A DNA stretch of 52,156 nt from Cyanobacteria bacterium SZAS LIN-3 (lineage in GTDB: Bacteria; Cyanobacteriota; Vampirovibrionia; Obscuribacterales; Obscuribacteraceae). Both the position numbers and the translations under genes were made by a program. Under the pieces are notes generated by a model. That model searched no databases, was not told the origin of the DNA, and was given only the letters and a program-made list of their open reading frames with translations. The DNA lies in the NCBI GenBank assembly GCA_018266215.1, contig JAFEAV010000045.1:1-52156 (forward strand), read 5' to 3'. Below, piece after piece: positions 43,018-51,589 of the stretch (the stretch's first letter is position 1; the number at the start of each line of letters is the position of its first letter).

Positions 43018-45943
43018 GCGGATTGAACTGACAAATTATGGCGGCGTGCAGGGCGAAAACATCATTTTTGCCCAGGACAAACTCAATCTAGTAGTCGAGC
43101 CCAATGAATACGGCAAATCGACTATGGCCACGGCCATCTGGTCGATCCTTTATGATTTTCCCAACGACCTGGCCTCGGCCCATCAGGGCGACGAAGAAGG
43201 CCTCTCTGAAAAAGAAGCGCGTCGCCCCAAAAAAGGCGCTGGTTTCAGCGGCCGACTGGACGTCTACGCCACCGGGCGCAGGCTTTCCATCAGCCGCAAC
43301 TTCAACAGCAATAAATTTCAGGTCTTCGACAAAGAAAAAAACAACATCGAAGTAACCAGCGAATTCTACGGTCCCAACGGCGAAGATGAGCTGGGGCTGC
43401 GCCTCACCGGCATGACCCGCGAATTGTTTAGAAGCACCTGCTTCATCGGTCAAAGAGAACTGGATGAACACGCCGTCGGCGGCGAGAGCTCGCTCGTTTC
43501 GCTGGTGCAGGGTATCGCCGACTCGGCCACGCCCTCGGCCACATCGGCGCAGGCCGTCAAAGTTTTAAAAGACGTGCTCGATCGCGTGCCGGTCGGCGAA
43601 AAGCGCATGAAGTTCGACACCCTGATCCGCGACCTGGAGATGATGCGCCAGGACCTGCTCAATAAAATCAGAGCCTACGAACGAGACAAACAGGACGTCG
43701 CCGCCTCCTTCGACCGCCTGATGATCGTCAATAAAATTCTGGCCGGGGACAACAGCCGCTTCAAGGCCACCGAATATCAAAATCTCAAATTCCAGCTCTA
43801 CGACGCCGCCAGCAGACTGAAACGCCTGCAAGAAATTCTGGTGAAAAAATTTGAGCTGGAAGAACAAATGGAAAAATTCAACGGCGTTGAAGAATTTCCC
43901 GAAGACCTGCGTCGCGCCATCGACGAGCTGTTTGAGCGGCGCGCGGCAAAAATGCAAGAATTGCAAAACGTCCAGAATGACACCACGCCCCATCAAAAAC
44001 AATACGAAGAGAAACGGGCGCAGATCAAACGGCGCTACCAGGGGCTGGATAAATTTTCGCAGGAAGAGGCTTCCACAGTGGCTTCGCTGGCCGGCTCGAT
44101 GCACACGGTCGAAGAAGAATTGACCGACCTGACCGCCCGCCGTGACATCGAACTGCGCAAGCTTGCCGGCGAAAACGCCAGCGCCGTCGACCTCGAAAGC
44201 ATGCGCAATTCGCTCATCTCAGTCGAAGCCGAAGGCATCGAAAACGCCCGCTCTTACAGCTCACTGATCACCGCCTTCCAGGACCAGATCACCGAAGCCG
44301 AACGCAATCTGCACAAAGAGCGCGCCAAGAAAAAAGAATACGAACAGAAGCTCAAAGATGAAGTCAAACGACGCAAACTTCTGGCCTTCGTCAACGGCGG
44401 CGTCTCTTTCATTCTATTCGTCCTGGCTCTGGTCCTTATCCTTGTAATCAAATCCGCCGCCTTCATAGCCCCCGTACTTTTCGTAGTGGGCCTGGTTGGT
44501 GTGGCCGTAGGCGTCTATTTCGTCATTCCGGCCTTTCGCCCGGAGATGCTCTTCAAAACCGAGTTTAACCAGATAAGCACAGACATTGGCCGCATCACTA
44601 CAACTATTCAGGAGTTGATTACAAAGGTCGGCGCCCTGGAAATCAAACTCGACACCCTGGCGCGCAAAGTTGGCCTGCAGAGCCGCGATGAGCTGCTGGG
44701 CAAACTGGACGACTACGCCCAGCAATCGGCCAAACTCAAGGCCTTTGACGTTATCGACCAGATGCTTGAACAGAAAAAGCAAGTCATGGAGCGCTACAAG
44801 ACCGAGCTCGAAAGGCATGTGACCAAGGCCGGACGCAGCCAGTTGCCCCTCAATGCCAACACCGCCAAGCAACTTTCCACAGCCCTGTCCACCTATCTGA
44901 CCGAATCGCGCCAGCTGGAAGTGAGCTTCCAGAGCACGACATCATCGATCCGCAAAGTCGCCCACCTGGAAGAAGACATTCTCGACACCGAGCATGCCAT
45001 AGCAAATCTCCTGACCAAGGCCGGCATAGAGTTGCCTGAAAACGTCACCGAGGGCATCGAACAGGTCAACAAACGTCTGAACAGCCACCATGAGTTTATG
45101 GCCCTCTCCGATGAACTGAACGAGCTCGAACACGAAACCGGCGGCCACTTCGTCGAACTGCCGGCCACGATCAAAAATCTGGAGGAGTACCACGCGCGCG
45201 TGCAGCAACAGTTGCAGACCCTGCGTGAACAGTTCCCCGACATCGAGACAGTCATCCCCGCCGGCGAAGACGAAGTCCCCGAAGGCGACGCCGCCGACCT
45301 CTCCAAACTCGATGCCCTGCGGCAGGAGCGCGAGGATCTGCAGCTGCGCATACGCACCCTCTCAAGCACCTGCGACGAGCAATATCTGCACTGTATAGAA
45401 GAACTGGACCTGACCGAGTTTAAGTTGCAGAGCGCCAAGCGAGCCAAGCTGGCCCTGGAACTATCGCGCGATACCTTGAAACGGCTCTCCGGTGAAAACT
45501 ACATAGACTGGTCCAGCCACCTCAATACCATCGCCAGGGATATGCTCTCCAAACTCGGGCTCGATTACGAGGAAATTCGCTTCGACAACGAGCTCAAACT
45601 GATCGCCCGCAAGAAAGGCGATACCGACGAAATAAGCTCTTCCGAAATCATGAGTCAGCTTTCCATCGGTACAAAAGAGCAGCTGCACTGGCTGGCTCGT
45701 ATGGTGGTCTCGAAGTTTCTCTCGCGCCAGCATTCGATGCCCATTATTATGGACGAGCCCTTCTCAGAAGCTGATGACGAGCGCTTCCTCAAAATGATGC
45801 GCTTCCTTATAAGCGTAATATCAAAAGAACACCAGATCATCATCTTCAGCTGCCACCAGCAGCGCCACAGCTGGTTCAAAAATCAGCTGGAAGAAAACGA
45901 TCGGGGCCGCCTGATATTCTGCCGCAGACAGCGCAGCACTTAA
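43007..45943 (+). CDS. SbcC/YhaN-like SMC-type ATPase with membrane segments
   Basis: A 978-residue protein. N-terminal P-loop VVEPNEYGKSTMA (the first Gly of GxxxxGKS is Glu), Q-loop FIGQRELD, long coiled coil, two hydrophobic spans at about 463-508 (FILFVLALVLILVIKSAAF; VLFVVGLVGVAVGVYFVI), second coiled coil, signature LSIGTKEQL (Gly replaced by Ile), and Walker B PIIMDEPFSEAD. This is the YhaN layout. The Walker B Asp-Glu is intact while the P-loop and signature are altered, so ATP use may be weak or different. The ATG at 43007 is chosen over a TTG at 42998. Confidence 0.85.
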   Translation: MWVERIELTNYGGVQGENIIFAQDKLNLVVEPNEYGKSTMATAIWSILYDFPNDLASAHQGDEEGLSEKEARRPKKGAGFSGRLDVYATGRRLSISRNFNSNKFQVFDKEKNNIEVTSEFYGPNGEDELGLRLTGMTRELFRSTCFIGQRELDEHAVGGESSLVSLVQGIADSATPSATSAQAVKVLKDVLDRVPVGEKRMKFDTLIRDLEMMRQDLLNKIRAYERDKQDVAASFDRLMIVNKILAGDNSRFKATEYQNLKFQLYDAASRLKRLQEILVKKFELEEQMEKFNGVEEFPEDLRRAIDELFERRAAKMQELQNVQNDTTPHQKQYEEKRAQIKRRYQGLDKFSQEEASTVASLAGSMHTVEEELTDLTARRDIELRKLAGENASAVDLESMRNSLISVEAEGIENARSYSSLITAFQDQITEAERNLHKERAKKKEYEQKLKDEVKRRKLLAFVNGGVSFILFVLALVLILVIKSAAFIAPVLFVVGLVGVAVGVYFVIPAFRPEMLFKTEFNQISTDIGRITTTIQELITKVGALEIKLDTLARKVGLQSRDELLGKLDDYAQQSAKLKAFDVIDQMLEQKKQVMERYKTELERHVTKAGRSQLPLNANTAKQLSTALSTYLTESRQLEVSFQSTTSSIRKVAHLEEDILDTEHAIANLLTKAGIELPENVTEGIEQVNKRLNSHHEFMALSDELNELEHETGGHFVELPATIKNLEEYHARVQQQLQTLREQFPDIETVIPAGEDEVPEGDAADLSKLDALRQEREDLQLRIRTLSSTCDEQYLHCIEELDLTEFKLQSAKRAKLALELSRDTLKRLSGENYIDWSSHLNTIARDMLSKLGLDYEEIRFDNELKLIARKKGDTDEISSSEIMSQLSIGTKEQLHWLARMVVSKFLSRQHSMPIIMDEPFSEADDERFLKMMRFLISVISKEHQIIIFSCHQQRHSWFKNQLEENDRGRLIFCRRQRST

Positions 45944-45964
45944 GTAGCAGAACGGGCGTGGCGC

Positions 45965-46666
45965 CTACAGACCGGCTAGCGCATAGGCAGGCCAGATGGT
46001 CACGCTTTCATGAACTTGCGTATCATCGGATTCAAAGTAATCAACGAAATGGGCGCTTCTAGCGGGCCCACCCAGTGGACAGGGATAACCAAGCGTTGGA
46101 AAGAAATCAGCCAGCCATTCCGGCATCCATGCCTTGGCCAGCACCAGACTGCGACGGATATCACGAGTATTGCTAAGAGAGACGACTCGCTCCACCAACT
46201 TTTCAGTGACCTCACCAGCTCCCATTTGCCAAAGTGAACGAACAATCCGGCCGAGCGGTGTTTCCTTTAAATGCATTCGTTTTTTGCTAGCCGACTTGAG
46301 ATGTATCCGCACCGACCCATACCGAAATGAACTGCTGCTGCCATTAACAAAGAATGTCGGCTCAGCATTGCCTTTCGAAACCAGCTTCATTTCGAACCCA
46401 ATGTCGGTGCCGTGATCAACAATCTCTTTGCCAAACGCTCGACATTTGATGGCAGCCACACGCAACGGCGACGGCATACTCGTCTTGCCGTCCATGCGCA
46501 TGAAAACACCATTTGTTAAACGAACGATGACAAACTCATTTACGCAGCGGGATAATGCCTTATCTACAGCTCCACGACTTCCGTACTTGAGACAGTCACG
46601 AGTCGTAAATGGAACCCCCACTGGAGTCAGGCTGATGTGCCTTAAAATGCTAGAGATGCACGACAT
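45965..46666 (-). CDS. AbiEi/DUF6088-type transcriptional regulator (antitoxin-like)
   Basis: A 233-residue protein behind a strong ribosome site (GAGGTGA, 7 bases). The N-terminal 60 residues carry the winged helix of the DUF6088/AbiEi group: SRGAVDKALSRCVNEFVIVR followed by LTNGVFMRM. The middle holds a beta-rich DNA-binding-like region and the C-terminus WMPEWLADFFPTLGYPC. AbiEi proteins repress their own operon and counter the AbiEii nucleotidyltransferase toxin. No such toxin is next to it, so this is an orphan or has another role. A palindromic repeat lies just upstream of its ribosome site. Confidence 0.65.
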   Translation of the reverse strand: MSCISSILRHISLTPVGVPFTTRDCLKYGSRGAVDKALSRCVNEFVIVRLTNGVFMRMDGKTSMPSPLRVAAIKCRAFGKEIVDHGTDIGFEMKLVSKGNAEPTFFVNGSSSSFRYGSVRIHLKSASKKRMHLKETPLGRIVRSLWQMGAGEVTEKLVERVVSLSNTRDIRRSLVLAKAWMPEWLADFFPTLGYPCPLGGPARSAHFVDYFESDDTQVHESVTIWPAYALAGL

Positions 46667-46684
46667 ATGCTTTCACCTCGTTTT

Positions 46685-46706
46685 GAAGTCGGGGAGATTT
46701 TTGCGG
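46685..46706 (+). repeat. Dispersed palindromic repeat, half copy
   Basis: These 22 bases match the left part of the 12.7-kb repeats (20 of 22), up to the centre of the palindrome, after which similarity stops. The copy lies 18 bases upstream of the AbiEi-like gene start, so it may overlap its promoter. Confidence 0.7.
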
Positions 46707-46793
46707 TCATTTCAGACAACGCATAAACCTCGCAACTAGTTCAAAAAAAAGCAGCATGATTTTCAAACCCTTGCGCAGCAAGGATTTACGAGT

Positions 46794-46823
46794 GTCAGAT
46801 TTTTGCGCAAAAATCACCCAGAC
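46794..46823 (-). repeat. Dispersed palindromic repeat, inverted copy
   Basis: Read on the minus strand this matches the 12.7-kb repeat over 30 bases with one difference (TCACCC for TCTCCC on the plus strand). It is inverted relative to the half copy at 46685. A small hairpin, CCTTGC-GCA-GCAAGG, lies between the two at 46769-46783. Confidence 0.8.
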
Positions 46824-46927
46824 ATAAAAGCACTCAAAAACGAAACAGCCATCCGAAGCTGCGGCAGCCCCGCCGCCGCCGCCTTCAAAATGAAGCAAAT
46901 TGCAACTTCCAGCGCAGCAACTAATAA

Positions 46928-47587
46928 CTAAACCAGGAAAGCCAAACCCGCACGCTGTCTTTCGATTATTTTATCCACGCAAGGAAGTTCGGGGTCATCG
47001 TCATCGAAAACTTCCGGCACAAATATATCACTCAACAAATCCTCATCCTGACTGATTGTGTTTGCATTGGTAGCTCCTGCAACCAAAACGTCCTGGTCAA
47101 GATTGATAAAATGCCGGGCGGTCAAATCCCCGCCAACGCGGAGGACGCCATCGTTGTATTCGGTTACTATCAAGTCCTGAGCAACGACATCGCCCGTTAC
47201 TAAAAAACACCCGCCTCCTTTAAACAAAGAAGCCACACACAAATTGCCTCCGACAAACAACAAGAGTCCGCGGTTTAGATTGCGATTGAGGATGTCTCCA
47301 GCAACCGTAAGGTCTCCAAAACAAACCAGGGCACAAAGACTGCTCGCTGCCACTGAAGGATCTTCCGGGTCCAGGCAAATCCCACCATCAACGGCTGTCC
47401 CGGGCTCCAGTACCAGAGCTTTGCCCGAGGGGCATTGCCGAGCCTGGGCCCGCACAAATTCTTCAAACATGTCCGGATAATCAAATCCAGAAACCTTCAA
47501 ATTGGCCTTTATCGAATCAGTTACGCGCGGAGCGACTTGCGAAAAATCCACAATCGTTCCACCAAGAGAAGTCAGGGTACGGTTCAT
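46928..47587 (-). CDS. Beta-helix (bactofilin/polymer-forming-like) protein, unknown function
   Basis: A 219-residue protein with AAGGACAG before the ATG. From about residue 85 it shows short regular beta steps typical of a right-handed beta-helix: LVCFGDLTVAGDILNRNL, LLFVGGNLCVASLF, CFLVTGDVVAQDLIV and LRVGGDLTARHFIN. An acidic C-terminus (EVFDDDDPELPCVDK) follows. It resembles polymer-forming or immunity-type solenoids, but I cannot name a family with confidence. Confidence 0.55.
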   Translation of the reverse strand: MNRTLTSLGGTIVDFSQVAPRVTDSIKANLKVSGFDYPDMFEEFVRAQARQCPSGKALVLEPGTAVDGGICLDPEDPSVAASSLCALVCFGDLTVAGDILNRNLNRGLLLFVGGNLCVASLFKGGGCFLVTGDVVAQDLIVTEYNDGVLRVGGDLTARHFINLDQDVLVAGATNANTISQDEDLLSDIFVPEVFDDDDPELPCVDKIIERQRAGLAFLV

Positions 47588-47681
47588 ATATTCTGTCCTT
47601 GCCAGTAAGCCGAGTGCGTTTGCAATTCAACAAACAGCCTTCAGGCAAAATTTAGGCGGCGGCAAAAAAGACGTTTTCAGT

Positions 47682-48773
47682 TCAGCGCGCCTTGATACCG
47701 TGCCGGCGCAGATAGTCTCGGTACGAGAGCGGCTGCCCGGAGCCGGAGCCGGAGCCAGAGCCGGAGCCAGCAGCGGCACCACTGGCGGCATTTTTCTGCG
47801 CCTCTTTATTGATACCGAGCTCCGGAGCATTGCGCGCCGCCTGCATGTCGACCCGCCCATAGACGTTATGGTAGTCCTCATTTTTATCGTATTTGGTTTT
47901 GCCGTAATCGCTGAAGGCGACAACATCAAATTGATTGTAGGGAACGAAAGGCTGCCGCGCGTCCCGTTCATGCATGATTACGTCGGTGGTTTTAAAAGCA
48001 CCATCGGGAATGCGACTGTTTGTCGCCAGGGCATTTTTGACGGCCCCCAGATCGGCGATGGTGTCGGTCGTATTGAGCCGCTTGCGAGCCTCGTACATCT
48101 GGTCAAAGCCCTGCATATGGCTTCGGGCAACCATCTGCGGGCTGTGCTCTTTGATGTGGGCCAGGTGCATGCGGGCGTACTGGCTTTTCTTGGCCTCTGT
48201 CGACCCGGTGGCTGAATAGACACTGTTGACCTTCTGGGCAAAGGATAGTTCGGTGATCAGGTCTTCTGCGCTCCAGTAGCCCGGCAGACAGTGCAGGACA
48301 GTGCCGTCCGGGTTGAGGACGAAGATCTGGATATTGTGAGGGCCGGCACCATTGGTGGTATTGACGGCATTGCCCCAGACCTCGTGGCGTCCGGACATGC
48401 CGCAATAAGGCTCGTTGGTTATGTCCTTGTAGCCGCAGACGAAATTATCTTTGAGATAGTTGATTACTGGTTCCGAAGAGAGCGACACGGCCCTCAGACT
48501 GTTGCCGGCGCTTCAAGTGGCGCCGTCTATCTTGCCCAGCATGTGAATCCACACCAGGGGCTTGCCGCGCTGCCTGGCACAGGCCAGGGCCTGGGGCATG
48601 TTATCGAACCAGGTGAGCTGTTTGGTCAGCTCGGTCACTTTTTGTCTCTGTTGCACACCGTCTACGCCGGCGCCCTGAGAAGAGGGCACGGCAAAGGTCA
48701 GGGCAAACGTTGCGGCAAAAAGGAAGGCGGAAGCGCCCGGTAAAAATCGTCGTCTCATAGGTGCCGAACCCAT
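47682..48773 (-). CDS. Secreted thioredoxin-fold protein with an in-frame UGA codon
   Basis: One open frame is interrupted only by TGA at 48515-48513. The first 86 codons give a signal peptide (ASAFLFAATFALTFA) and the Trx start ALACARQRGKPLVWIHML. The frame then continues SAGNSLRAVSLSSEPVINYL, FVCGYKDI, HNIQIFVLNPDGTVLH. In thioredoxin folds the first Cys of CxxC lies 11 residues before the S-D/E-P-x-V step, and the UGA falls exactly there, giving a U-S-A-G active site. Either it is read as selenocysteine or the gene is broken by a nonsense change. The start may be the ATG at 48758. The C-terminus ends in a Gly-Ser repeat and RRHGIKAR. Confidence 0.7.
48482..48511 (-). promoter_or_regulatory. 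Possible SECIS-like hairpin just after the UGA
   Basis: Directly after the UGA, the minus strand can pair GCG (48511-48509) with CGC (48484-48482) and CGGC (48507-48504) with GCCG (48491-48488), around a loop holding AGTCTG. Bacterial SECIS elements sit in this position, but the stem is short and the sequence is GC-rich, so chance pairing is possible. Confidence 0.25.
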
Positions 48774-48867
48774 TGAAGAATCGCAAACAGAACTACAGGA
48801 GTTCTATTCCCATCATCAACCCTGGCGGCCTTTCTGAGTGCTAAAAAATTGCACCGCAAGATTAAAT

Positions 48868-49593
48868 CTAGCCGAGGGCGTTCGAGCCTTTTTCAGCCAG
48901 TTTGCGCTCCAGAATAGTGAAGCCGGTGAGTTCCGCCAGGGCGTCCATGGTCTCCCAGGTGGTCTTTTCGAGATCATCGCTATAAGGAATGGGCTTGCCG
49001 ATTTTGAGCTTGATGTGAGCCTTGCCGGTCTTGGCGTTGCTGCCGATGATGCCGACCGGCAGGATATTGCTCTTGGTGATTTTGGCGAAATAAGCGGCCC
49101 CAAGGTGCGGCCGGCCGATGCTGTTGGGCACCTTGCAGCGCGTCCCTTCGATGAACATGCCCAGCGACCAGCCGGTCTTGAGCACTTCCTTCATGAATTT
49201 GAGGGCGGACAGCTCGGGCTTATCGCGGTTGATTGGAATCGCTCCCAGAAAATCAATCCACATGCCGAGCGGCCGGATGAACCAGAGTTCGCGCTTGGCC
49301 ATGAAAATCATGTGCCGGTGCGTGGCCACTGTCAGAAGAGGCGGGTCCTGATTGGAGATGTGATTGCCGACGATGATCAAAGAACCCTCGGCGGGGATGT
49401 TTTCGCGGCCTTCGACCTGCAAATGATTGAAGGTGCGGTGCCAGTTTTCCATGATCGTGCGACCGACAAACATCTGCACTTTGATGCGCCAGGGCGTGAA
49501 GCGTTTGATATCGAGCGGCAGAGCCTTAATCGGGCGCAGCTCGGCGGCGGGCTTGGTTTCAGCTTGCTTGGCCGGAGGATTTTCGATTGTCAT
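48868..49593 (-). CDS. plsC: 1-acyl-sn-glycerol-3-phosphate acyltransferase (PlsC family)
   Basis: A 241-residue protein. The HX4D motif NHISNQDP (H78, D83), the GAIPINRD block and the acceptor-binding FIEGTR (149-152) are present and correctly spaced. It adds the second acyl chain to lysophosphatidic acid at the inner membrane. It follows the TPR-NHL gene by 20 bases, so the two may be cotranscribed. Confidence 0.92.
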   Translation of the reverse strand: MTIENPPAKQAETKPAAELRPIKALPLDIKRFTPWRIKVQMFVGRTIMENWHRTFNHLQVEGRENIPAEGSLIIVGNHISNQDPPLLTVATHRHMIFMAKRELWFIRPLGMWIDFLGAIPINRDKPELSALKFMKEVLKTGWSLGMFIEGTRCKVPNSIGRPHLGAAYFAKITKSNILPVGIIGSNAKTGKAHIKLKIGKPIPYSDDLEKTTWETMDALAELTGFTILERKLAEKGSNALG

Positions 49594-49613
49594 TTTTACT
49601 TCGCTCCGAATCT

Positions 49614-50918
49614 CTAGGGTTTGGTGACAACGGCCTTGGGCAAGGTTATGCGCACAATGGTGTTGTCTTCCTGCTGCGAGACAAAGAGGTTGCCGTCACG
49701 GTCCAGGGTCAGGTAATAGGGTGATTTGAATCCCGTACCGATGATTGTAGAGACGCCTGCGGGGCTGATGCGGGCCACGGTGTTGCCGGAGTAGTTGGCC
49801 ACATAAACGTTGCCCGAATCATCGCAAACAAGACCAATAGGTCCTTTGATATTGGTGCCGCCGCTGAATTGCATGCGCGTTCCATCGGCGGAGATGCGGT
49901 CCACAGAGTTGCTTGAGAAATTGGCGACGTAGAGATTGCCGAGGCGGTCAAAAGCCAGACCGGCCGGGGCGTTGAAGCCGGTGGCAATGACGCGCACCGA
50001 GCTATTGGCGAGTACTGCCGTGGGGGCATTATTGTTCTTGGGCCGGGCCACGGGGGCGCCACCCTGGCTCTGACTTTGGGTCTGGGTGGCCATAGCGACG
50101 GCATTCTGTTGCTGCTGGGCAAAGGCATTGCCGGTTTGCTGCTGCTGGACCTGCTGGGGCTGCTGGTACTGGGTTTGTTGATACTGGGGTTGTTGATACT
50201 GCGGTTGCTGATACTGGGGCTGCTGCACCGGTTGTACAGGCTGTACTTGCTGCACCGGCTGCGGGTTCATCTGCTGTTGAACCTGCTGGGCGGTGGCATA
50301 GGGATTGGGTGCCTGGCTGTCGCCCTGGGCAATGGGATTGAGATTTATAGCCGACGAACCCTGGGTCTGGGCCGAGGTGGAAGAGACCGAGGGATTGTAG
50401 CTGGGCTGAGCCACAGTGGCGCCGGAGAGCTGCTGGTCACAGATCTGGGTGCGTTTCTGGGCGTCGGCAAAATGATTGGAAGCGGGGGCGATGGCGGCAA
50501 AATGCGCCTTGGCCTCGGCCGGTCGACCGAGATCCATCAGGGCAATACCCAGCTGATAGTGCGCGTCGGGGTCGGAAGGCTTGACCCGCAGCACTTCCTG
50601 GAAGCGCGGTACGGCTTCTTTCAGGCGTCTTTCGCTCTGGTAGAGCACGCCCAGATTGTACTGAGCATCGGTCAGGTTGGGGTCGAGGTCGGTGGCGTGG
50701 CGGAAGAAAATCACGGCCGATTCGAGCGAGCCCTGTTTATAGGCAGTCAGACCCAGGTTGTACATGCCGACGGCCTGCTGATTGCCCTGCACCGGCAGGT
50801 TCTGGGCGGGATCGACGGCGCTGTAGGCGGGAGTGAAACTGAGGGGCAGAAGAGCGGCACAAACGGCAACAAAATGAAGCCTCTGGCGTCTGTTAGGGGG
50901 TCTCTTGCAATTGTCCAT
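49614..50918 (-). CDS. Secreted TPR and NHL-repeat protein with a Gln-rich linker
   Basis: A 434-residue protein. Signal peptide (FVAVCAALLPLSFTPAYS), about three TPR units (50-150, for example NLTDAQYNLGVLYQSERR), a disordered linker (about 170-310) with tandem PQYQQ units, and a C-terminal NHL-type propeller fragment of at least three blades (PAGLAFDRLGNLYVANFSSN, PIGLVCDDSGNVYVANYSGN, PYYLTLDRDGNLFVSQQEDN). The blade count is too low for a closed propeller, so it may pair or pack with another chain. It is probably an envelope scaffold. Confidence 0.85.
   Translation of the reverse strand: MDNCKRPPNRRQRLHFVAVCAALLPLSFTPAYSAVDPAQNLPVQGNQQAVGMYNLGLTAYKQGSLESAVIFFRHATDLDPNLTDAQYNLGVLYQSERRLKEAVPRFQEVLRVKPSDPDAHYQLGIALMDLGRPAEAKAHFAAIAPASNHFADAQKRTQICDQQLSGATVAQPSYNPSVSSTSAQTQGSSAINLNPIAQGDSQAPNPYATAQQVQQQMNPQPVQQVQPVQPVQQPQYQQPQYQQPQYQQTQYQQPQQVQQQQTGNAFAQQQQNAVAMATQTQSQSQGGAPVARPKNNNAPTAVLANSSVRVIATGFNAPAGLAFDRLGNLYVANFSSNSVDRISADGTRMQFSGGTNIKGPIGLVCDDSGNVYVANYSGNTVARISPAGVSTIIGTGFKSPYYLTLDRDGNLFVSQQEDNTIVRITLPKAVVTKP
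50160..50222 (-). repeat. Tandem repeat encoding PQYQQ units
   Basis: Four to five near-identical 15-base units encode the Pro-Gln-Tyr-Gln-Gln linker of the TPR-NHL protein. The copy number may vary between strains. Confidence 0.7.
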
Positions 50919-51087
50919 CGATTCTAAACTCCGACTGCTCTTATAAAACGGGTTGTTTTTCCTAAATTGGGTATAGTAGGAATAAGTGAAAGATATGTTC
51001 TGGGAAATGGGAACGAGAAAATTCTTGAAATAGTTACAGCAACTGATTTTATCAAGGATTAGAGCTTAGTAGGTAACCTTAAGAAAC

Positions 51088-51561
51088 ATGCGAACCGTCG
51101 GTCACATCATTACTTCAGCCGGTGTCAGCTGCGCCAATTATATGGTCTACAGATCCCGAAAGGCAGCATTTGCAAGCTTTTTGATTGGTTTTGCCATGGA
51201 TCTTGACCATGTGGTCGACTATATCCGCGCACATGGCTGGAAGATGGACTGGGCGCGGTTTTCCGAGGCCAGCCACGAAAAATATAGCGGTAAGCTATAC
51301 CTGCCCCTTCACTCCTACGAACTGCTGGCCCTATTCTTCTTTCTTTTTAAGGGACCGGCCAGACAGCCCTATCGTGTCGGCATCACATTGTCGGTCCTCA
51401 CCCACCTGCTCCTGGATCAGCGCTGCAATCCATCGCGCAAAGCGGGCACATATTTCCTCGCCCACCGCATCCGCAAACGTTTCAACGCCCACGAACTGCT
51501 GGGCGCCGGTTTCATGGATCATCACCATGGCCACGCCCACGGCCACGGCCACAGACACTGA
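51088..51561 (+). CDS. YdjM-like membrane-associated metal-dependent hydrolase family protein
   Basis: A 157-residue protein. HIITSAGVSCANYM and FLIGFAMDLDHVVDYI carry the His and Asp-x-Asp-His of the YdjM-type family, with LPLHSYELLALFFFLF and LSVLTHLLLDQ adding further His/Asp. The C-terminus is a His-rich tail (HHHGHAHGHGHRH) that could bind metal. The enzymatic role of the family is not proven. The gene is a separate unit with 169 bases before it. Confidence 0.7.
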   Translation: MRTVGHIITSAGVSCANYMVYRSRKAAFASFLIGFAMDLDHVVDYIRAHGWKMDWARFSEASHEKYSGKLYLPLHSYELLALFFFLFKGPARQPYRVGITLSVLTHLLLDQRCNPSRKAGTYFLAHRIRKRFNAHELLGAGFMDHHHGHAHGHGHRH

Positions 51562-51589
51562 GCCAGTCAACCAGACCAGGGATGAATAG

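Noticed and set aside
45965..47587. A complete type IV toxin-antitoxin or abortive-infection operon
   Set aside because: Only an antitoxin-like gene is recognisable; the neighbour is a beta-helix protein, not a nucleotidyltransferase.
47682..48488. Treating the second half of the thioredoxin-fold gene as an independent gene starting at GTG 48488
   Set aside because: It has no ribosome site or signal peptide, begins in mid-domain and is in the same frame as the upstream half.
48489..48515. Frameshift as the cause of the split thioredoxin-fold gene
   Set aside because: The two halves are in the same frame; only the single TGA separates them, so no shift is needed.
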